From Arcicella rosea (GTDB lineage Bacteria > Bacteroidota > Bacteroidia > Cytophagales > Spirosomataceae), in contig NZ_JACHKT010000004.1 in NCBI RefSeq assembly GCF_014204325.1, forward strand, positions 163,404 to 227,403: a stretch of 64,000 bases of DNA. The letters run 5' to 3'. Positions 26,150 through 35,106 of the stretch are shown here, one piece after another; positions within the stretch are counted from its first letter, which is position 1, and each line of letters opens with the position of its first letter. The notes beneath the pieces were generated by a model, which ran no database searches, was not told where the DNA came from, and was given only the letters and a program-made list of their open reading frames with translations. The translations under genes and the position numbers were made by a program.

Positions 26150-26247
26150 TTGACATACAACAAAACCCTATTCCTGTATGGAAATATTCCATTGTTATAC
26201 AGGAAAATAATATTCCTATATAGAAATGCTCTGTTTCTGTATAGAAA
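26150..26247. repeat. 21-bp-periodic array of near-palindromic sites upstream of the S41 protease gene
   Basis: The cores TTCCTGTATGGAAA (26171), TTCCTATATAGAAA (26213) and TTTCTGTATAGAAA (26234) begin exactly 42 and 21 bp apart. A weaker match (TTGTTATACAGGAA) fills the missing phase at 26192 and a still weaker one (TTGACATACA) sits at 26150. The core consensus TTYCTRTATAGAAA is self-complementary. The array ends about 150 bp before the ATG at 26401. It has no spacers, so it is not a CRISPR. It resembles phased operators or a small palindromic minisatellite. Confidence 0.65.
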
Positions 26248-26400
26248 CGATAATTTGCTTTAAAAATCATCATTTTAATTTATCACTAAACAAACATAGC
26301 TTTATTGATGCTGTTTGGCGAATAATCTTTTGATAATTTAATAATTCAGCAAATTATTACTTATTTGTAGCTTAAATCTTCATCAAACGATTTCTTATTC

Positions 26401-29400
26401 ATGAAAAAACATCTTTATCTATTTTTTTCAATGCTTTCGGCAGGCAGTACATTGGCACAAAGTCCATTACTACTTCGCCAGCCAAGTATTAATAATGATG
26501 GTTCTGTTGTTTCCTTTACTTATCAAGGAGATATTTGGACAGTACCCAGTACAGGAGGAAACGCTACTCGATTAACTATTCACGAAGCTTATGAGAGTAA
26601 TCCGATTTTCAGTCCAGATGGCAAGCAAATCGCCTTTTCAGGTACACGCTTTGGTAATAATGATATTTTTGTAATGCCTTCTACAGGTGGTTTACCAAAA
26701 CGTTTAACCTTCCATTCTAGTCAGGATTTAGTAGCAAGCTGGACGCAAGCAGATAAAATCTTATTCTCTACCAGTCGTGAATTTAAGCAAATCGAACGTC
26801 CGCAAGAAGTATATTCAATCAGTGCAAAAGGAGGAACTGAATCAAGAATGCTTGATGCCGTAGGCTTTGAGCCAGTACTTTCTCCTGATGGGAATTTGCT
26901 TGCTTTTGTACGTGGAGACATCAATCCCGTTGCTCGTCAGGCTTATGATGGAAGCTCAAACAGAGATATTTGGATTTATAATACCAAAGCAAAAAGCTTT
27001 AATAAAATTGCATTGTTTGAAACCAATGATATTATTCCACAATGGGGGAAAAATGGTTTATTGTACTTCTTGAGCAGTGTTGATGGTGCGTATAATCTCT
27101 ATCAAATCAAAATTTCTGGCGACGGAAAAGCAGAAAGTACTCCTAAAAAATTAACACAATTCAAGGATGAATCAATTCGTCATTTCAGTATTTCAAAAGA
27201 TGGCAATACCATTGTTTTTGAAAAAGAAATGGGGCTTTTTACATACAATGTAGCTAATGGTTCTGTTGCAAAAATTAATGTAAACATTAATGCCGACGAA
27301 CGTTTTGATGCTGCTGAACAAAAAACATTTGCGACAGGCTTAGAAGAATACAAAGTATCACCAAATGGCAAATTACTAGCGTATAGTCTTCGTGGTGAAG
27401 TTTTTATCAAAGAAGCAGATAAAGAAAAAACAAAGAGTATCAATGTTTCTCAACACGCTTTCCGTGATATTACTCCTACTTGGTTGAATGATTCAACACT
27501 CTTATTTACAAGTGATAGAAACAATGGCAATTTCGACTTGTATTTGGTGAATTCATCCGATGCTTCAGAACGTAATATTTTTAAATCGCTGAAACATCAA
27601 ATCACACAAATTACAAAAACTACGGAAGATGAATCTTCGCCAGTGATTTCGCCAGATAATAAGAAAATAGCCTACATTAAAGGCAGAGGAAATTTTGTAG
27701 TAGCAGACATCAGTGCTGATGGTAAATTAACGAACGAAAAAATATTAAGTGAAGGCTGGAACAAACCTAGTGATATAGCTTGGAGTCCAGACAGCAAATA
27801 TTTAGCTTATAGTCAAGGAGATTTATATTTTAACCAAGAAGTATTTATCAGAACTGCCGATAATTCAAGCAAGCCTGTCAACGTATCTATGCACCCACGT
27901 GGCGATGGAAATCCGTTTTGGAGTGCGGATGGTTCAAAATTAGGTTTTGTCTCTGAAAGAAGCGCTGCTCGTAGTGCAGATGTTTGGTTTGTTTGGTTGA
28001 AAAAAGAAGACTGGGAGAAAGAAACACAAGATTGGCAAGAAAAAGAAACTCCAGCAGCCGATGCTAAACCAGACAAAAAAGGAGTAAAACCAATTGTGAT
28101 TGATTTTGACAATATTCATGAAAGAGTAGTACAAGTAACAAATTTCCCTGGTAATGAAAGCGAATTTGTGATTTCAAAAGATGGTGAAACCTTCTTTTAC
28201 ACAACCACAAGTAGCTCGGCAAAAGGAAGAGATTTGTTCAGTATTAAATGGGATGGCAAAGAATTAAAAGAAATTACCAAAGGTGGAAGCAACCCTAATA
28301 ATTTGACGCTTGATAAAGAAGGCAAGTACATTTATTACACAAAAATAGGTGGTGCACTCTCTCGTGTTGATGTGAAAACAGGATTGCCTGAGGCCTTGCC
28401 ATTCGTTGCTAAAATGAAAATTGATTATTTGGCAGAACGCACACAAGTATTTGAAGAAGCATGGAGAACTATTCGTGATGGTTTTTATGATCCTAAATTC
28501 CACGGAAATAATTGGTTACAATTGCACGATAAGTACAAAGAGCGTTGTATCAATGCCAGTACTTCAAATGATTTCAGAGATATGTTTAATTTACTATTGG
28601 GTGAATTAAACTCAAGCCACATGGGCTTAACAGCACCAGACCGTGCTGAAACACAAAGAGAAATTACAGGTTTATTAGGAACTGAATTGATTCCAACGGC
28701 AACAGGAATGAAAGTAAACCACGTAGTACCAGAAACGCCAGTGACTAAAAGTAAGAGCTTAATCAACGAAGGAGAAGTAATTACGGCTGTAAATGGACAG
28801 GCAGTAAGTGAAAGTGAAAACTTCTATGGTTTATTAAACGGCTTGGCTAATGAAAAAGTACTCTTAAATGTTAGCGATGCCAATGGAAAAAACAGAGAAG
28901 TTGTAGTTCGTCTTACACAAAGTATCAGCGATAATTTATACAACGAATGGGTTGACAGCAGAAAGAAATTAGTAGAGAAATTCTCTAATGGTCGCTTAGG
29001 GTATATTCACATCAAAGGAATGGATTTCCCAAGTTTTGAAGTAGTTGAAAGAGAATTTACAGCTGCTGGTTATGGGAAAGAAGGTATCTTGATTGATGTT
29101 CGTTATAATGGTGGCGGTTCAACAACCGATTATTTAATGACGATTTTGAACTACAAACAACATGCTTATACTATTCCAAGAGGTGCAAGTACTGATTTAG
29201 AAAAAGATAAGAAAAAGTTCAGAGAGTATTATCCAATCGGAGAACGTTTGGTTTATGCCGCTTGGACAAAACCTTCAATCGCACTTTGTAATGAAGGAAG
29301 TTATTCTAATGCAGAAATCTTCTCGCATGCTTATAAATCTTTAGGCATTGGAAAATTAGTAGGTTTACCAACCAATGGTTCAGTAATTTCTACGGGAGGG

Positions 29401-29601
29401 AAATCTTTAATGGATGGTTCATTTGTAAGATTACCGGGAAGAGGATGGTACACTAAAGCAACTGATAAAAACCAAGAATTGGGTGCAGCCATTCCTGATA
29501 TTATCGTTGAAAATACTCCAGACTGGATTGCCAAAGGAACAGACGAGCAATTGAAAGTCGCAGTAGATACACTTTTGAAAGATATTGACGCTAAGAAGTA
29601 A
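26401..29601 (+). CDS. Tricorn-like S41 peptidase with beta-propeller and PDZ domains
   Basis: The 1066-residue protein has a signal peptide ending ...GSTLAQ. It is followed by TolB/WD40-like propeller repeats (IFSPDGKQIAFSGTRFGNNDIFV and many others, to about 660), then a helical core domain, a PDZ domain (about 755-840), and a C-terminal S41 protease (GILIDVRYNGGGSTTDY, then NEGSYSNAE with probable nucleophile S969). This order is that of tricorn protease, which processes peptides from larger proteases. Unlike archaeal tricorn it is predicted to be exported. It sits alone behind the 21-bp-periodic array at 26150-26247 and is followed by a 36-bp palindrome. Confidence 0.9.
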   Translation: MKKHLYLFFSMLSAGSTLAQSPLLLRQPSINNDGSVVSFTYQGDIWTVPSTGGNATRLTIHEAYESNPIFSPDGKQIAFSGTRFGNNDIFVMPSTGGLPKRLTFHSSQDLVASWTQADKILFSTSREFKQIERPQEVYSISAKGGTESRMLDAVGFEPVLSPDGNLLAFVRGDINPVARQAYDGSSNRDIWIYNTKAKSFNKIALFETNDIIPQWGKNGLLYFLSSVDGAYNLYQIKISGDGKAESTPKKLTQFKDESIRHFSISKDGNTIVFEKEMGLFTYNVANGSVAKINVNINADERFDAAEQKTFATGLEEYKVSPNGKLLAYSLRGEVFIKEADKEKTKSINVSQHAFRDITPTWLNDSTLLFTSDRNNGNFDLYLVNSSDASERNIFKSLKHQITQITKTTEDESSPVISPDNKKIAYIKGRGNFVVADISADGKLTNEKILSEGWNKPSDIAWSPDSKYLAYSQGDLYFNQEVFIRTADNSSKPVNVSMHPRGDGNPFWSADGSKLGFVSERSAARSADVWFVWLKKEDWEKETQDWQEKETPAADAKPDKKGVKPIVIDFDNIHERVVQVTNFPGNESEFVISKDGETFFYTTTSSSAKGRDLFSIKWDGKELKEITKGGSNPNNLTLDKEGKYIYYTKIGGALSRVDVKTGLPEALPFVAKMKIDYLAERTQVFEEAWRTIRDGFYDPKFHGNNWLQLHDKYKERCINASTSNDFRDMFNLLLGELNSSHMGLTAPDRAETQREITGLLGTELIPTATGMKVNHVVPETPVTKSKSLINEGEVITAVNGQAVSESENFYGLLNGLANEKVLLNVSDANGKNREVVVRLTQSISDNLYNEWVDSRKKLVEKFSNGRLGYIHIKGMDFPSFEVVEREFTAAGYGKEGILIDVRYNGGGSTTDYLMTILNYKQHAYTIPRGASTDLEKDKKKFREYYPIGERLVYAAWTKPSIALCNEGSYSNAEIFSHAYKSLGIGKLVGLPTNGSVISTGGKSLMDGSFVRLPGRGWYTKATDKNQELGAAIPDIIVENTPDWIAKGTDEQLKVAVDTLLKDIDAKK

Positions 29602-29613
29602 AATACATTAAAG

Positions 29614-29649
29614 ATTACTATTGAGAGAAATATTTCTCTCAATAGTAAT
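29614..29649. repeat. Perfect 36-bp palindrome between the S41 protease gene and glpK
   Basis: ATTACTATTGAGAGAAA and its exact complement TTTCTCTCAATAGTAAT flank a central TA. No T-run follows, so it is not a standard terminator. The core CTATTGAGAGAAATATTTC resembles the inner part of the hairpin at 16906-16952, which suggests a small dispersed palindrome family. Confidence 0.65.
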
Positions 29650-29754
29650 AAAAGACTGATATTAATTCCATTCATGAATGGTAATGTTTGCTGAAATCAC
29701 TAAATTTCGATTAAAACAATCGCTCTAATTTAACTGTCAAAAGCAATCATAAAA

Positions 29755-31245
29755 ATGTATATCGGCTCAATCGATCAAGGGACTACCAGTACCCGCTTCA
29801 TCATTTTCGACAAACAAGGCAATCAAATCTCTGTCGGACAAAAAGAACATTCTCAGATTTATCCACATGCAGGTTGGGTGGAACACGATTCAGATGAAAT
29901 CTGGAGCAATACCCAAGAAGTAATCGGTTTAGCATTAGGCAAAGCAAACCTTTCTCCCTTAGATATTGCAGCAGTAGGCATTACCAATCAACGAGAAACA
30001 ACCGTTGTTTGGAATCGTTTTACTGGTCAGCCATATTATAATGCTATCGTTTGGCAAGATACTCGTGTCGGCAATATGGTAGCTGAATTAGCAAATGAAG
30101 GCGGAGCAGATTGTTTTAGAGCAAAAACAGGTTTGCCATTGGCAACATATTTTAGTGGATTAAAATTAAAATGGCTCTTAGAAAACGTAGAAGGTTTACG
30201 GGAAGATGCAGAAGAAGGAACTGCTATTTTTGGAAATATTGATACTTTTATCATCTGGCATTTAACAGGCGGAACAGATGGCGGCATTCATATTACGGAT
30301 GTTACCAATGCAAGCAGAACTCAATTAATGAACTTGCAATCTTTAGCTTGGGATGACGACATTCTTACCAAGTTAAATATTCCCAAAGCCATGTTGCCCG
30401 CTATTAAATCAAGCAGTGAAATTTATGGAGAAGCTCGTGGCGTACTTTCAGGCGTACCAGTAGCAGGAGATTTAGGCGATCAACAAGCAGCATTAGTCGG
30501 ACAAACTTGTTTTGCCGCAGGCGAAGCTAAAAATACTTACGGAACGGGTTGCTTTATGTTGATGAATACAGGCGAGAAAATCACGCCATCCACTTATGGC
30601 TTACTCACTACCGTTGCATATCAGTTTGGTAATCATCCAGTACAATATGCTTTAGAAGGCTCTGTTGCTATTACAGGTGCTTTAGTACAATGGCTTCGTG
30701 ATAATTTAGAAATCATTAAAAATAGTGCAGAAATTGAAACGTTAGCCAATTCGGTAGAAGATAATGGCGGTTGTTATTTCGTGCCAGCCTTCTCTGGCTT
30801 ATATGCACCTTATTGGCAAGCGGATGCTCGTGGTGTGATTGTTGGGCTTACTCGTTATGTTACCAAAGCACACATTGCTCGTGCAGCTTTAGAAGCTACT
30901 GCTTTTCAAACCTTAGAAGTATTAGAAGCGATGGAAAAAGATGCAGGAATTGAGATTTCATCATTAAGAGTAGATGGCGGAATGGTAGTCAATGAAACTT
31001 TAATGCAGTTTCAGGCAGATATGGTTGATGTACCCGTGGTTTGTCCAGCGATGATTGAAACCACCGCTTTGGGTGCTGCTTATGCAGCAGGTTTGGCAAT
31101 AGGATACTGGGAAGATTTAGACGATTTAAAACAAAATTGGGGAATCGCACAAACTTGGAAGCCAGATATGGAAGCTTCAAAAAGAGATAACCTTTATCAT
31201 TATTGGAAAAAAGCCGTTACTCGTAGTTTTGAGTGGGAAGAATAA
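29755..31245 (+). CDS. glpK: Glycerol kinase
   Basis: The enzyme phosphorylates glycerol with ATP to give sn-glycerol-3-phosphate, the substrate of GlpD (15328). The 496-residue FGGY-type kinase opens with [18 protein letters not shown], has [11 protein letters not shown] and WQDTR near residues 80-100, the family block [15 protein letters not shown], and the late ATP-site segment [19 protein letters not shown]. Length is typical (about 495-500). No glycerol facilitator gene is adjacent. A palindromic repeat (31252-31310) follows the stop by 6 bp. Confidence 0.96.
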   Translation: MYIGSIDQGTTSTRFIIFDKQGNQISVGQKEHSQIYPHAGWVEHDSDEIWSNTQEVIGLALGKANLSPLDIAAVGITNQRETTVVWNRFTGQPYYNAIVWQDTRVGNMVAELANEGGADCFRAKTGLPLATYFSGLKLKWLLENVEGLREDAEEGTAIFGNIDTFIIWHLTGGTDGGIHITDVTNASRTQLMNLQSLAWDDDILTKLNIPKAMLPAIKSSSEIYGEARGVLSGVPVAGDLGDQQAALVGQTCFAAGEAKNTYGTGCFMLMNTGEKITPSTYGLLTTVAYQFGNHPVQYALEGSVAITGALVQWLRDNLEIIKNSAEIETLANSVEDNGGCYFVPAFSGLYAPYWQADARGVIVGLTRYVTKAHIARAALEATAFQTLEVLEAMEKDAGIEISSLRVDGGMVVNETLMQFQADMVDVPVVCPAMIETTALGAAYAAGLAIGYWEDLDDLKQNWGIAQTWKPDMEASKRDNLYHYWKKAVTRSFEWEE

Positions 31246-31251
31246 TAAAAT

Positions 31252-31310
31252 CGTAGCACGAGTTTCCAACTCGTGTCAGAGTAATTTGACGTTTGGAAAC
31301 TCGTGCTACG
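31252..31310. repeat. GTAGCACGAG palindromic repeat, locus A (paired)
   Basis: An 18-bp perfect stem, CGTAGCACGAGTTTCCAA with TTGGAAACTCGTGCTACG (31252-31269 and 31293-31310), lies between the convergent glpK and AcuI-like genes. The same word recurs at 33128, 34280 and 54231. Confidence 0.75.
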
Positions 31311-31320
31311 GTTCATAAAA

Positions 31321-32313
31321 TTATAATTTAACAATTGTTTTCCCAAAAGCTTTTCCTTGCAACATCAAATCCAGTTGGGCGGGTACTTCTTCTAAAGTAA
31401 TTTCTTTGGCGAGTATTGTTAAATCTGTTGGTTTCCAATCGGATGCTAATTTCTGCCAAATACTTTCACGCAAAGACATCGGACATTCGGCAGAATCAAT
31501 TCCAAACAAAGTATTTCCACGAAGAATAAAAGGCAAAACGGTTGTGTGTAATTCCGCAGAAGCAACCAAACCACAAATGGCAGCCGAACCTCCGTAAGTT
31601 AAAGACTTCAAAGCAGTCGCTAAAATATTCCCACCAACAGTATCAATTACGCCTGTATAAATTGATTTCAATAATGGACGACTAGATTGGTCATCTAGGG
31701 CTTCTCTGCTTACAATTTCACTGACTCCTATTTGTTTTAAGAATTCAACAGCTTCGGGTTTACCTGTTACGGCTACGACTTCAAAACCTAATTTAGCTAA
31801 AATAGCAATCGACAAAGTACCTACTCCTCCTGTTGAGCCTGTTACTAAAACTTTTCCTTGTTCAGGTTTTAATCCGTGGTTGATTAAAGCATTGACACAC
31901 AAACCAGCGGTTAATCCAGCCGTTCCATGAATCATAGCTTCTTTCAAACTTAATCCTGTGGGTAATTTTACAATCCATTTTGCAGGTACAGAGATATACT
32001 CAGCCAAACCACCCGAAGTATTCATGCCTAAATCGTAACTGGTAACAATTACTTCATCGTCCACTTTAAATGCTGGAGAATCACTAGCTGCTACAATACC
32101 AGCAGCATCAATGCCAGGCGTATGTGGAAATTGTTTTGTTACACCTTTATTCCCGATTGACGATAAAGCATCTTTATAATTCAAGGCTGAATAATGGACT
32201 TTGATTAAAACATCGCCTACAGGTAAATCTGCAATCGCTCTTTGAACAATCGCTCGTGTATATTGTTTATCAGCACTTTCTATAATCTGCAAAGCTTTAA
32301 AAGAATGGTTCAT
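31321..32313 (-). CDS. Zinc-free MDR-type oxidoreductase, YhdH/AcuI family
   Basis: The 330-residue medium-chain reductase has an N-terminal GroES-like fold (VLIKVHYSALNYKDALSS, then PGIDAAGIV) and an NADPH-binding Rossmann fold (VLVTGSTGGVGTLSIAILAKLG). The sequence VTSYDLGMNTSGGLAEY and the late ISAECPM-like GIDSAECPM block are typical of YhdH/AcuI, whose characterised members reduce acrylyl-CoA to propionyl-CoA with NADPH. No zinc-ligand cysteines are present. It is convergent with glpK and divergent from the GyrI-like gene, with which it shares a 287-bp control region. Confidence 0.88.
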   Translation of the reverse strand: MNHSFKALQIIESADKQYTRAIVQRAIADLPVGDVLIKVHYSALNYKDALSSIGNKGVTKQFPHTPGIDAAGIVAASDSPAFKVDDEVIVTSYDLGMNTSGGLAEYISVPAKWIVKLPTGLSLKEAMIHGTAGLTAGLCVNALINHGLKPEQGKVLVTGSTGGVGTLSIAILAKLGFEVVAVTGKPEAVEFLKQIGVSEIVSREALDDQSSRPLLKSIYTGVIDTVGGNILATALKSLTYGGSAAICGLVASAELHTTVLPFILRGNTLFGIDSAECPMSLRESIWQKLASDWKPTDLTILAKEITLEEVPAQLDLMLQGKAFGKTIVKL

Positions 32314-32413
32314 GGTTTTGTTTTTGTTTTGTGAAGGAAGCTATATTAAAGCTGTAAACCTCCACAAAAAAATACTGAAAGTCAAGCGATTACAATACTT
32401 GCAAGCATTTAGT

Positions 32414-32480
32414 TAAACCTATAATAATTCATATAATTACCTAATAATAAACATTTTAACATCAAATCCTTATAGGTTTA
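32414..32480. promoter_or_regulatory. Spaced inverted repeat TAAACCTATAA / TTATAGGTTTA
   Basis: A perfect 11-bp inverted repeat with a 45-bp spacer lies in the divergent AcuI-like/GyrI-like intergenic region. It may be paired half-sites or a large hairpin in an AT-rich tract. Confidence 0.35.
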
Positions 32481-32521
32481 TAAATACTTAATAAAATTTA
32501 AATTTAAAAAAGCATTTTTGC

Positions 32522-32541
32522 ACTGACATACTGTTGTCAGT
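32522..32541. promoter_or_regulatory. 20-bp palindromic operator candidate ACTGACA-n6-TGTCAGT
   Basis: Perfect 7-bp arms with a 6-bp centre (TACTGT) lie just upstream of a near-match to the -7 box (TTACTTTG, 32551-32558) and 60 bp before the ATG of the GyrI-like gene. The position and symmetry suit a dimeric repressor. No regulator is encoded beside it. Confidence 0.5.
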
Positions 32542-32600
32542 AAGCCAGATTTACTTTGTATCGTTAATCAAAAAAATCATAATAAAACCTCAACAATCAA

Positions 32601-33062
32601 ATGAACACACAAGTAAAAGAAGTACCCGCTCAAAAGTATTTTATTTATCGTACAGAAACCACCCTTTTAAATGTAAACGCCATTGCAGAACGTGAAGTTG
32701 ATGCCCTTTATACTGCCGTCGGACAATTAGGGTTAAGTATTGCTGGCAATATGGAGTTTATCTATTGGGGTGCAACGGGCGATGTAGAAAAGCCTTTTAT
32801 CTTAGAAATTGCCTTGCCTGTGGGCGATGAAGAAGTAACAATTCCTGCACATTATGAATTGCTAGAACATCCTTCTTTCAAGGCTTTGGCTTATACACAT
32901 CATGGTGATTTCAGTAATGTGATGCCTGTTTATGAAGAAATGTTCAAACAACTTTTTGCACAAGGACACAAACCAACAACTCAAACCAGAGAAGTTTATA
33001 TCAATTGGGTGGACTTAACTTCTTCGGAAAATGTTACTGAGATTTTGTTGGGGATAGCGTAG
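32601..33062 (+). CDS. GyrI-like small-molecule-binding domain protein
   Basis: The 153-residue cytosolic protein matches the AraC-effector-binding/GyrI-like fold: an opening KEVPAQKYFIYRTE strand, a middle GNMEFIYWGATGDVEKPFILEIALPV, and the C-terminal ALAYTHHGDFSNVMPVYEEMFKQLFAQ helix that closes the ligand pocket. Stand-alone members bind drugs or hydrophobic ligands, and some hydrolyse reactive compounds. It is divergent from an AcuI/YhdH reductase and has a palindromic operator candidate upstream, so a response to a xenobiotic or reactive compound is a reasonable guess. Confidence 0.8.
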   Translation: MNTQVKEVPAQKYFIYRTETTLLNVNAIAEREVDALYTAVGQLGLSIAGNMEFIYWGATGDVEKPFILEIALPVGDEEVTIPAHYELLEHPSFKALAYTHHGDFSNVMPVYEEMFKQLFAQGHKPTTQTREVYINWVDLTSSENVTEILLGIA

Positions 33063-33093
33063 GTGATTGGGATAAAGCCTCGTTTTAAAAGTA

Positions 33094-33121
33094 ATCGTTC
33101 GGGCATCAATGTCCGAACGAT
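33094..33121. repeat. Hairpin ATCGTTCGG/CCGAACGAT
   Basis: A perfect 9-bp stem with the loop GCATCAATGT lies 30 bp after the GyrI-like gene. No T-run follows. It sits directly before repeat locus B and may be a further dispersed palindrome. Confidence 0.5.
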
Positions 33122-33127
33122 GAAAAC

Positions 33128-33150
33128 CGTAGCACGAGTTTCCAACTCGT
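33128..33150. repeat. GTAGCACGAG palindromic repeat, locus B (single)
   Basis: One unpaired copy of CGTAGCACGAGTTTCCAACT followed by CGT, identical to the left arm of locus A. Confidence 0.7.
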
Positions 33151-33247
33151 TAAGATTTATACTTCCTTTTGCTTAAAAAGTGTTAAACAGATTGCCTTTT
33201 AGCGTTAAAACCTGTTGTTTTGTTTCATAAATCATTTCCTGAAAACT

Positions 33248-34273
33248 ATGAAAAAAACAGTTTTACTCCTTTCTCTAATCTTTTTTACAAACCTTGGATT
33301 CGCACAAACAGACAAACTAGAAAATCTTTGCCAAGTCTTCCACATTCCTAATAAAAAAGACACTACAACCTTTATTGTTTTTGGCACAAAAGAAGATTTA
33401 AAAATCAAAAAACCACTTTTTCTCTTCCGACAAGGTTCTCAGCCAAGACCTTTACTTGAACTCTATCAAAGAAAATTTTATCCTCAATTACCTTTTAGAA
33501 TTAAGCCTTATCAAAAAGACTATCACTTTGTGATGATACAAAAATCAGGAACAGTTTTTCTTGCTGATTCTACTTATATGACTCAGCTAGAAGAAGGTTT
33601 GAAAACTGGAGACCCAAAAATTTTCACGAAAAAATATCAAGAAAACAATAATCTTGACAAGGCAACTGAACAGTGTAATCAAGTTATTAATTATTTAGTA
33701 AAACAACCTTGGGTTGATACTCGTAAAATTGTTTTCTGTGGTGGTTCAGAAGGTTTTACAGTTGGAGCTAATTTAGTAGCGAACTATAATCAATTCATCA
33801 CACATACTATCCTTTTCTCTGGTCATGCTGGTAGGCGTTTTGAATTTGAAATATATCAGATTAGAGATGCTGTCAAACAAGGTCAAATAGATGCTGATAC
33901 TGCGCAAAAACAAATTGAAGAACTTTATAAGTTGTGGGAAGATATTTGTAAAAACCCAAAATCAACAGATAAAAGCTTTGGTGACACGTATTATGCGTGG
34001 CATTCTTTCTCAAGAAAAAATCTAGATAATTTACTCAAGATTAAGATTCCACTTTATATCGCCTATGGAACGGATGATAAAGAAATCACAATTGGCTTAG
34101 ATTATTTACCATTAGACTTCATAGAAAAAGGGAAAAAGAACCTAACATTAAAAGCATATCCAAACCATGACCATCAATTTTTTGAATTGAAAAAAGATAC
34201 TTCAGGAAAAGTTATTGATAAAATTTATCGTGGGAATGAAGTCGCTAAAGAATGGATGGAATGGTTAAAGTAG
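33248..34273 (+). CDS. Secreted alpha/beta hydrolase of unknown substrate
   Basis: From the ATG at 33248 the product (341 residues) starts with a clean signal peptide, MKKTVLLLSLIFFTNLGFAQ; an upstream in-frame ATG (33215) would bury it, so it is rejected. The nucleophile elbow FCGGSEGFTVGANL (GxSxG) sits about midway, with a probable acid in GTDDKE and a histidine in PNHDHQFFE near the C terminus. This is a complete Ser-Asp-His hydrolase arrangement of the dienelactone-hydrolase/prolyl-peptidase type. The substrate is unknown. Palindromic repeats lie on both sides (33128 and 34280). Confidence 0.8.
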   Translation: MKKTVLLLSLIFFTNLGFAQTDKLENLCQVFHIPNKKDTTTFIVFGTKEDLKIKKPLFLFRQGSQPRPLLELYQRKFYPQLPFRIKPYQKDYHFVMIQKSGTVFLADSTYMTQLEEGLKTGDPKIFTKKYQENNNLDKATEQCNQVINYLVKQPWVDTRKIVFCGGSEGFTVGANLVANYNQFITHTILFSGHAGRRFEFEIYQIRDAVKQGQIDADTAQKQIEELYKLWEDICKNPKSTDKSFGDTYYAWHSFSRKNLDNLLKIKIPLYIAYGTDDKEITIGLDYLPLDFIEKGKKNLTLKAYPNHDHQFFELKKDTSGKVIDKIYRGNEVAKEWMEWLK

Positions 34274-34279
34274 ATAGCA

Positions 34280-34342
34280 GTAGTACGAGTTTCCAACTCG
34301 CTGAGTCTTCTTGAAGTTTAACGAGTTGGAAACTCGTGCTAC
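34280..34342. repeat. GTAGCACGAG palindromic repeat, locus C (paired)
   Basis: GTAGTACGAGTTTCCAACTC and G (34280-34300) pair with the complementary arm ending AAACTCGTGCTAC (34321-34342), with one T-G wobble. It lies between the hydrolase and the EEP nuclease gene. Confidence 0.75.
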
Positions 34343-34369
34343 AAATATACTTTTAATAGATATAACAAA

Positions 34370-35101
34370 ATGAAAATTATTACTTGGAACTGCAATGGAG
34401 CTTTTAGAAAAAAGTTTGAAAGTCTTTTAGACTTCGATGCTGATTTGATTATTGTTCAAGAATGTGAAAATCCTGCTGAATCAAAAGATAAAAAATACGT
34501 AGATTGGGCTGTAAACTATTTATGGGCTGGTGATATTAAGAGTAAAGGTATTGGTGTATTTGCGAAACAAAATATTGATTTACAGCGATTAAATTGGTCA
34601 GATATTTATAATGGACACAAAGTCAAACATTTCCTTCCTTGTTCTGTAAATAAACAATTTGAATTACTTGCTGTTTGGACACATCAAAACAATTCACCAA
34701 ACTTTGGTTATATCGGACAGTTCTGGAAATATTTACAGATAAATAAACATCATCTAACTAATACTATCATTATTGGTGATTTTAATAGTAACACCATTTG
34801 GGATGAATGGGACAGGTGGTGGAATCATTCAGACGTAGTAAAGGAGTTAAAAGAAATAAATATTGAAAGTCTATATCATACTTTTACTCAAGAAAAACAA
34901 GGAAAGGAATCTCAGCCTACTTTTTTCTTACACCGCAATACGCTGAAACCATATCACATTGATTATTGCTTTGCTTCAATGCAATTCGTCAATAATCTTA
35001 GTAATGTTACCATAGAACCTTTTGAAAAATGGAAGCATTTAAGCGACCATTCGCCGATGATAGTTGTGTTTGAAGATAATATGAGACAATTAAATAAATA
35101 A
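34370..35101 (+). CDS. Endonuclease/exonuclease/phosphatase (EEP) family protein
   Basis: The 243-residue cytosolic protein has the EEP order of motifs: MKIITWNCNGAFRKK (metal/active-site asparagine), LIIVQECENP (catalytic glutamate), TIIIGDFNSNTIWD (aspartate/asparagine pair), IDYCFAS and a final LSDHSPMIV with the catalytic histidine. All residues for a two-metal phosphodiesterase are present. Members cut DNA, RNA, phospholipids or phosphoinositides. There is no signal peptide, so a nucleic-acid substrate is most likely. The next gene follows by 5 bp, suggesting an operon. Confidence 0.87.
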   Translation: MKIITWNCNGAFRKKFESLLDFDADLIIVQECENPAESKDKKYVDWAVNYLWAGDIKSKGIGVFAKQNIDLQRLNWSDIYNGHKVKHFLPCSVNKQFELLAVWTHQNNSPNFGYIGQFWKYLQINKHHLTNTIIIGDFNSNTIWDEWDRWWNHSDVVKELKEINIESLYHTFTQEKQGKESQPTFFLHRNTLKPYHIDYCFASMQFVNNLSNVTIEPFEKWKHLSDHSPMIVVFEDNMRQLNK

Positions 35102-35106
35102 TACAA

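Noticed and set aside
27813..28112. 99-codon antisense ORF within the tricorn-like protease gene
   Set aside because: Antisense to a gene with clear propeller repeats; composition follows the complement of that gene.
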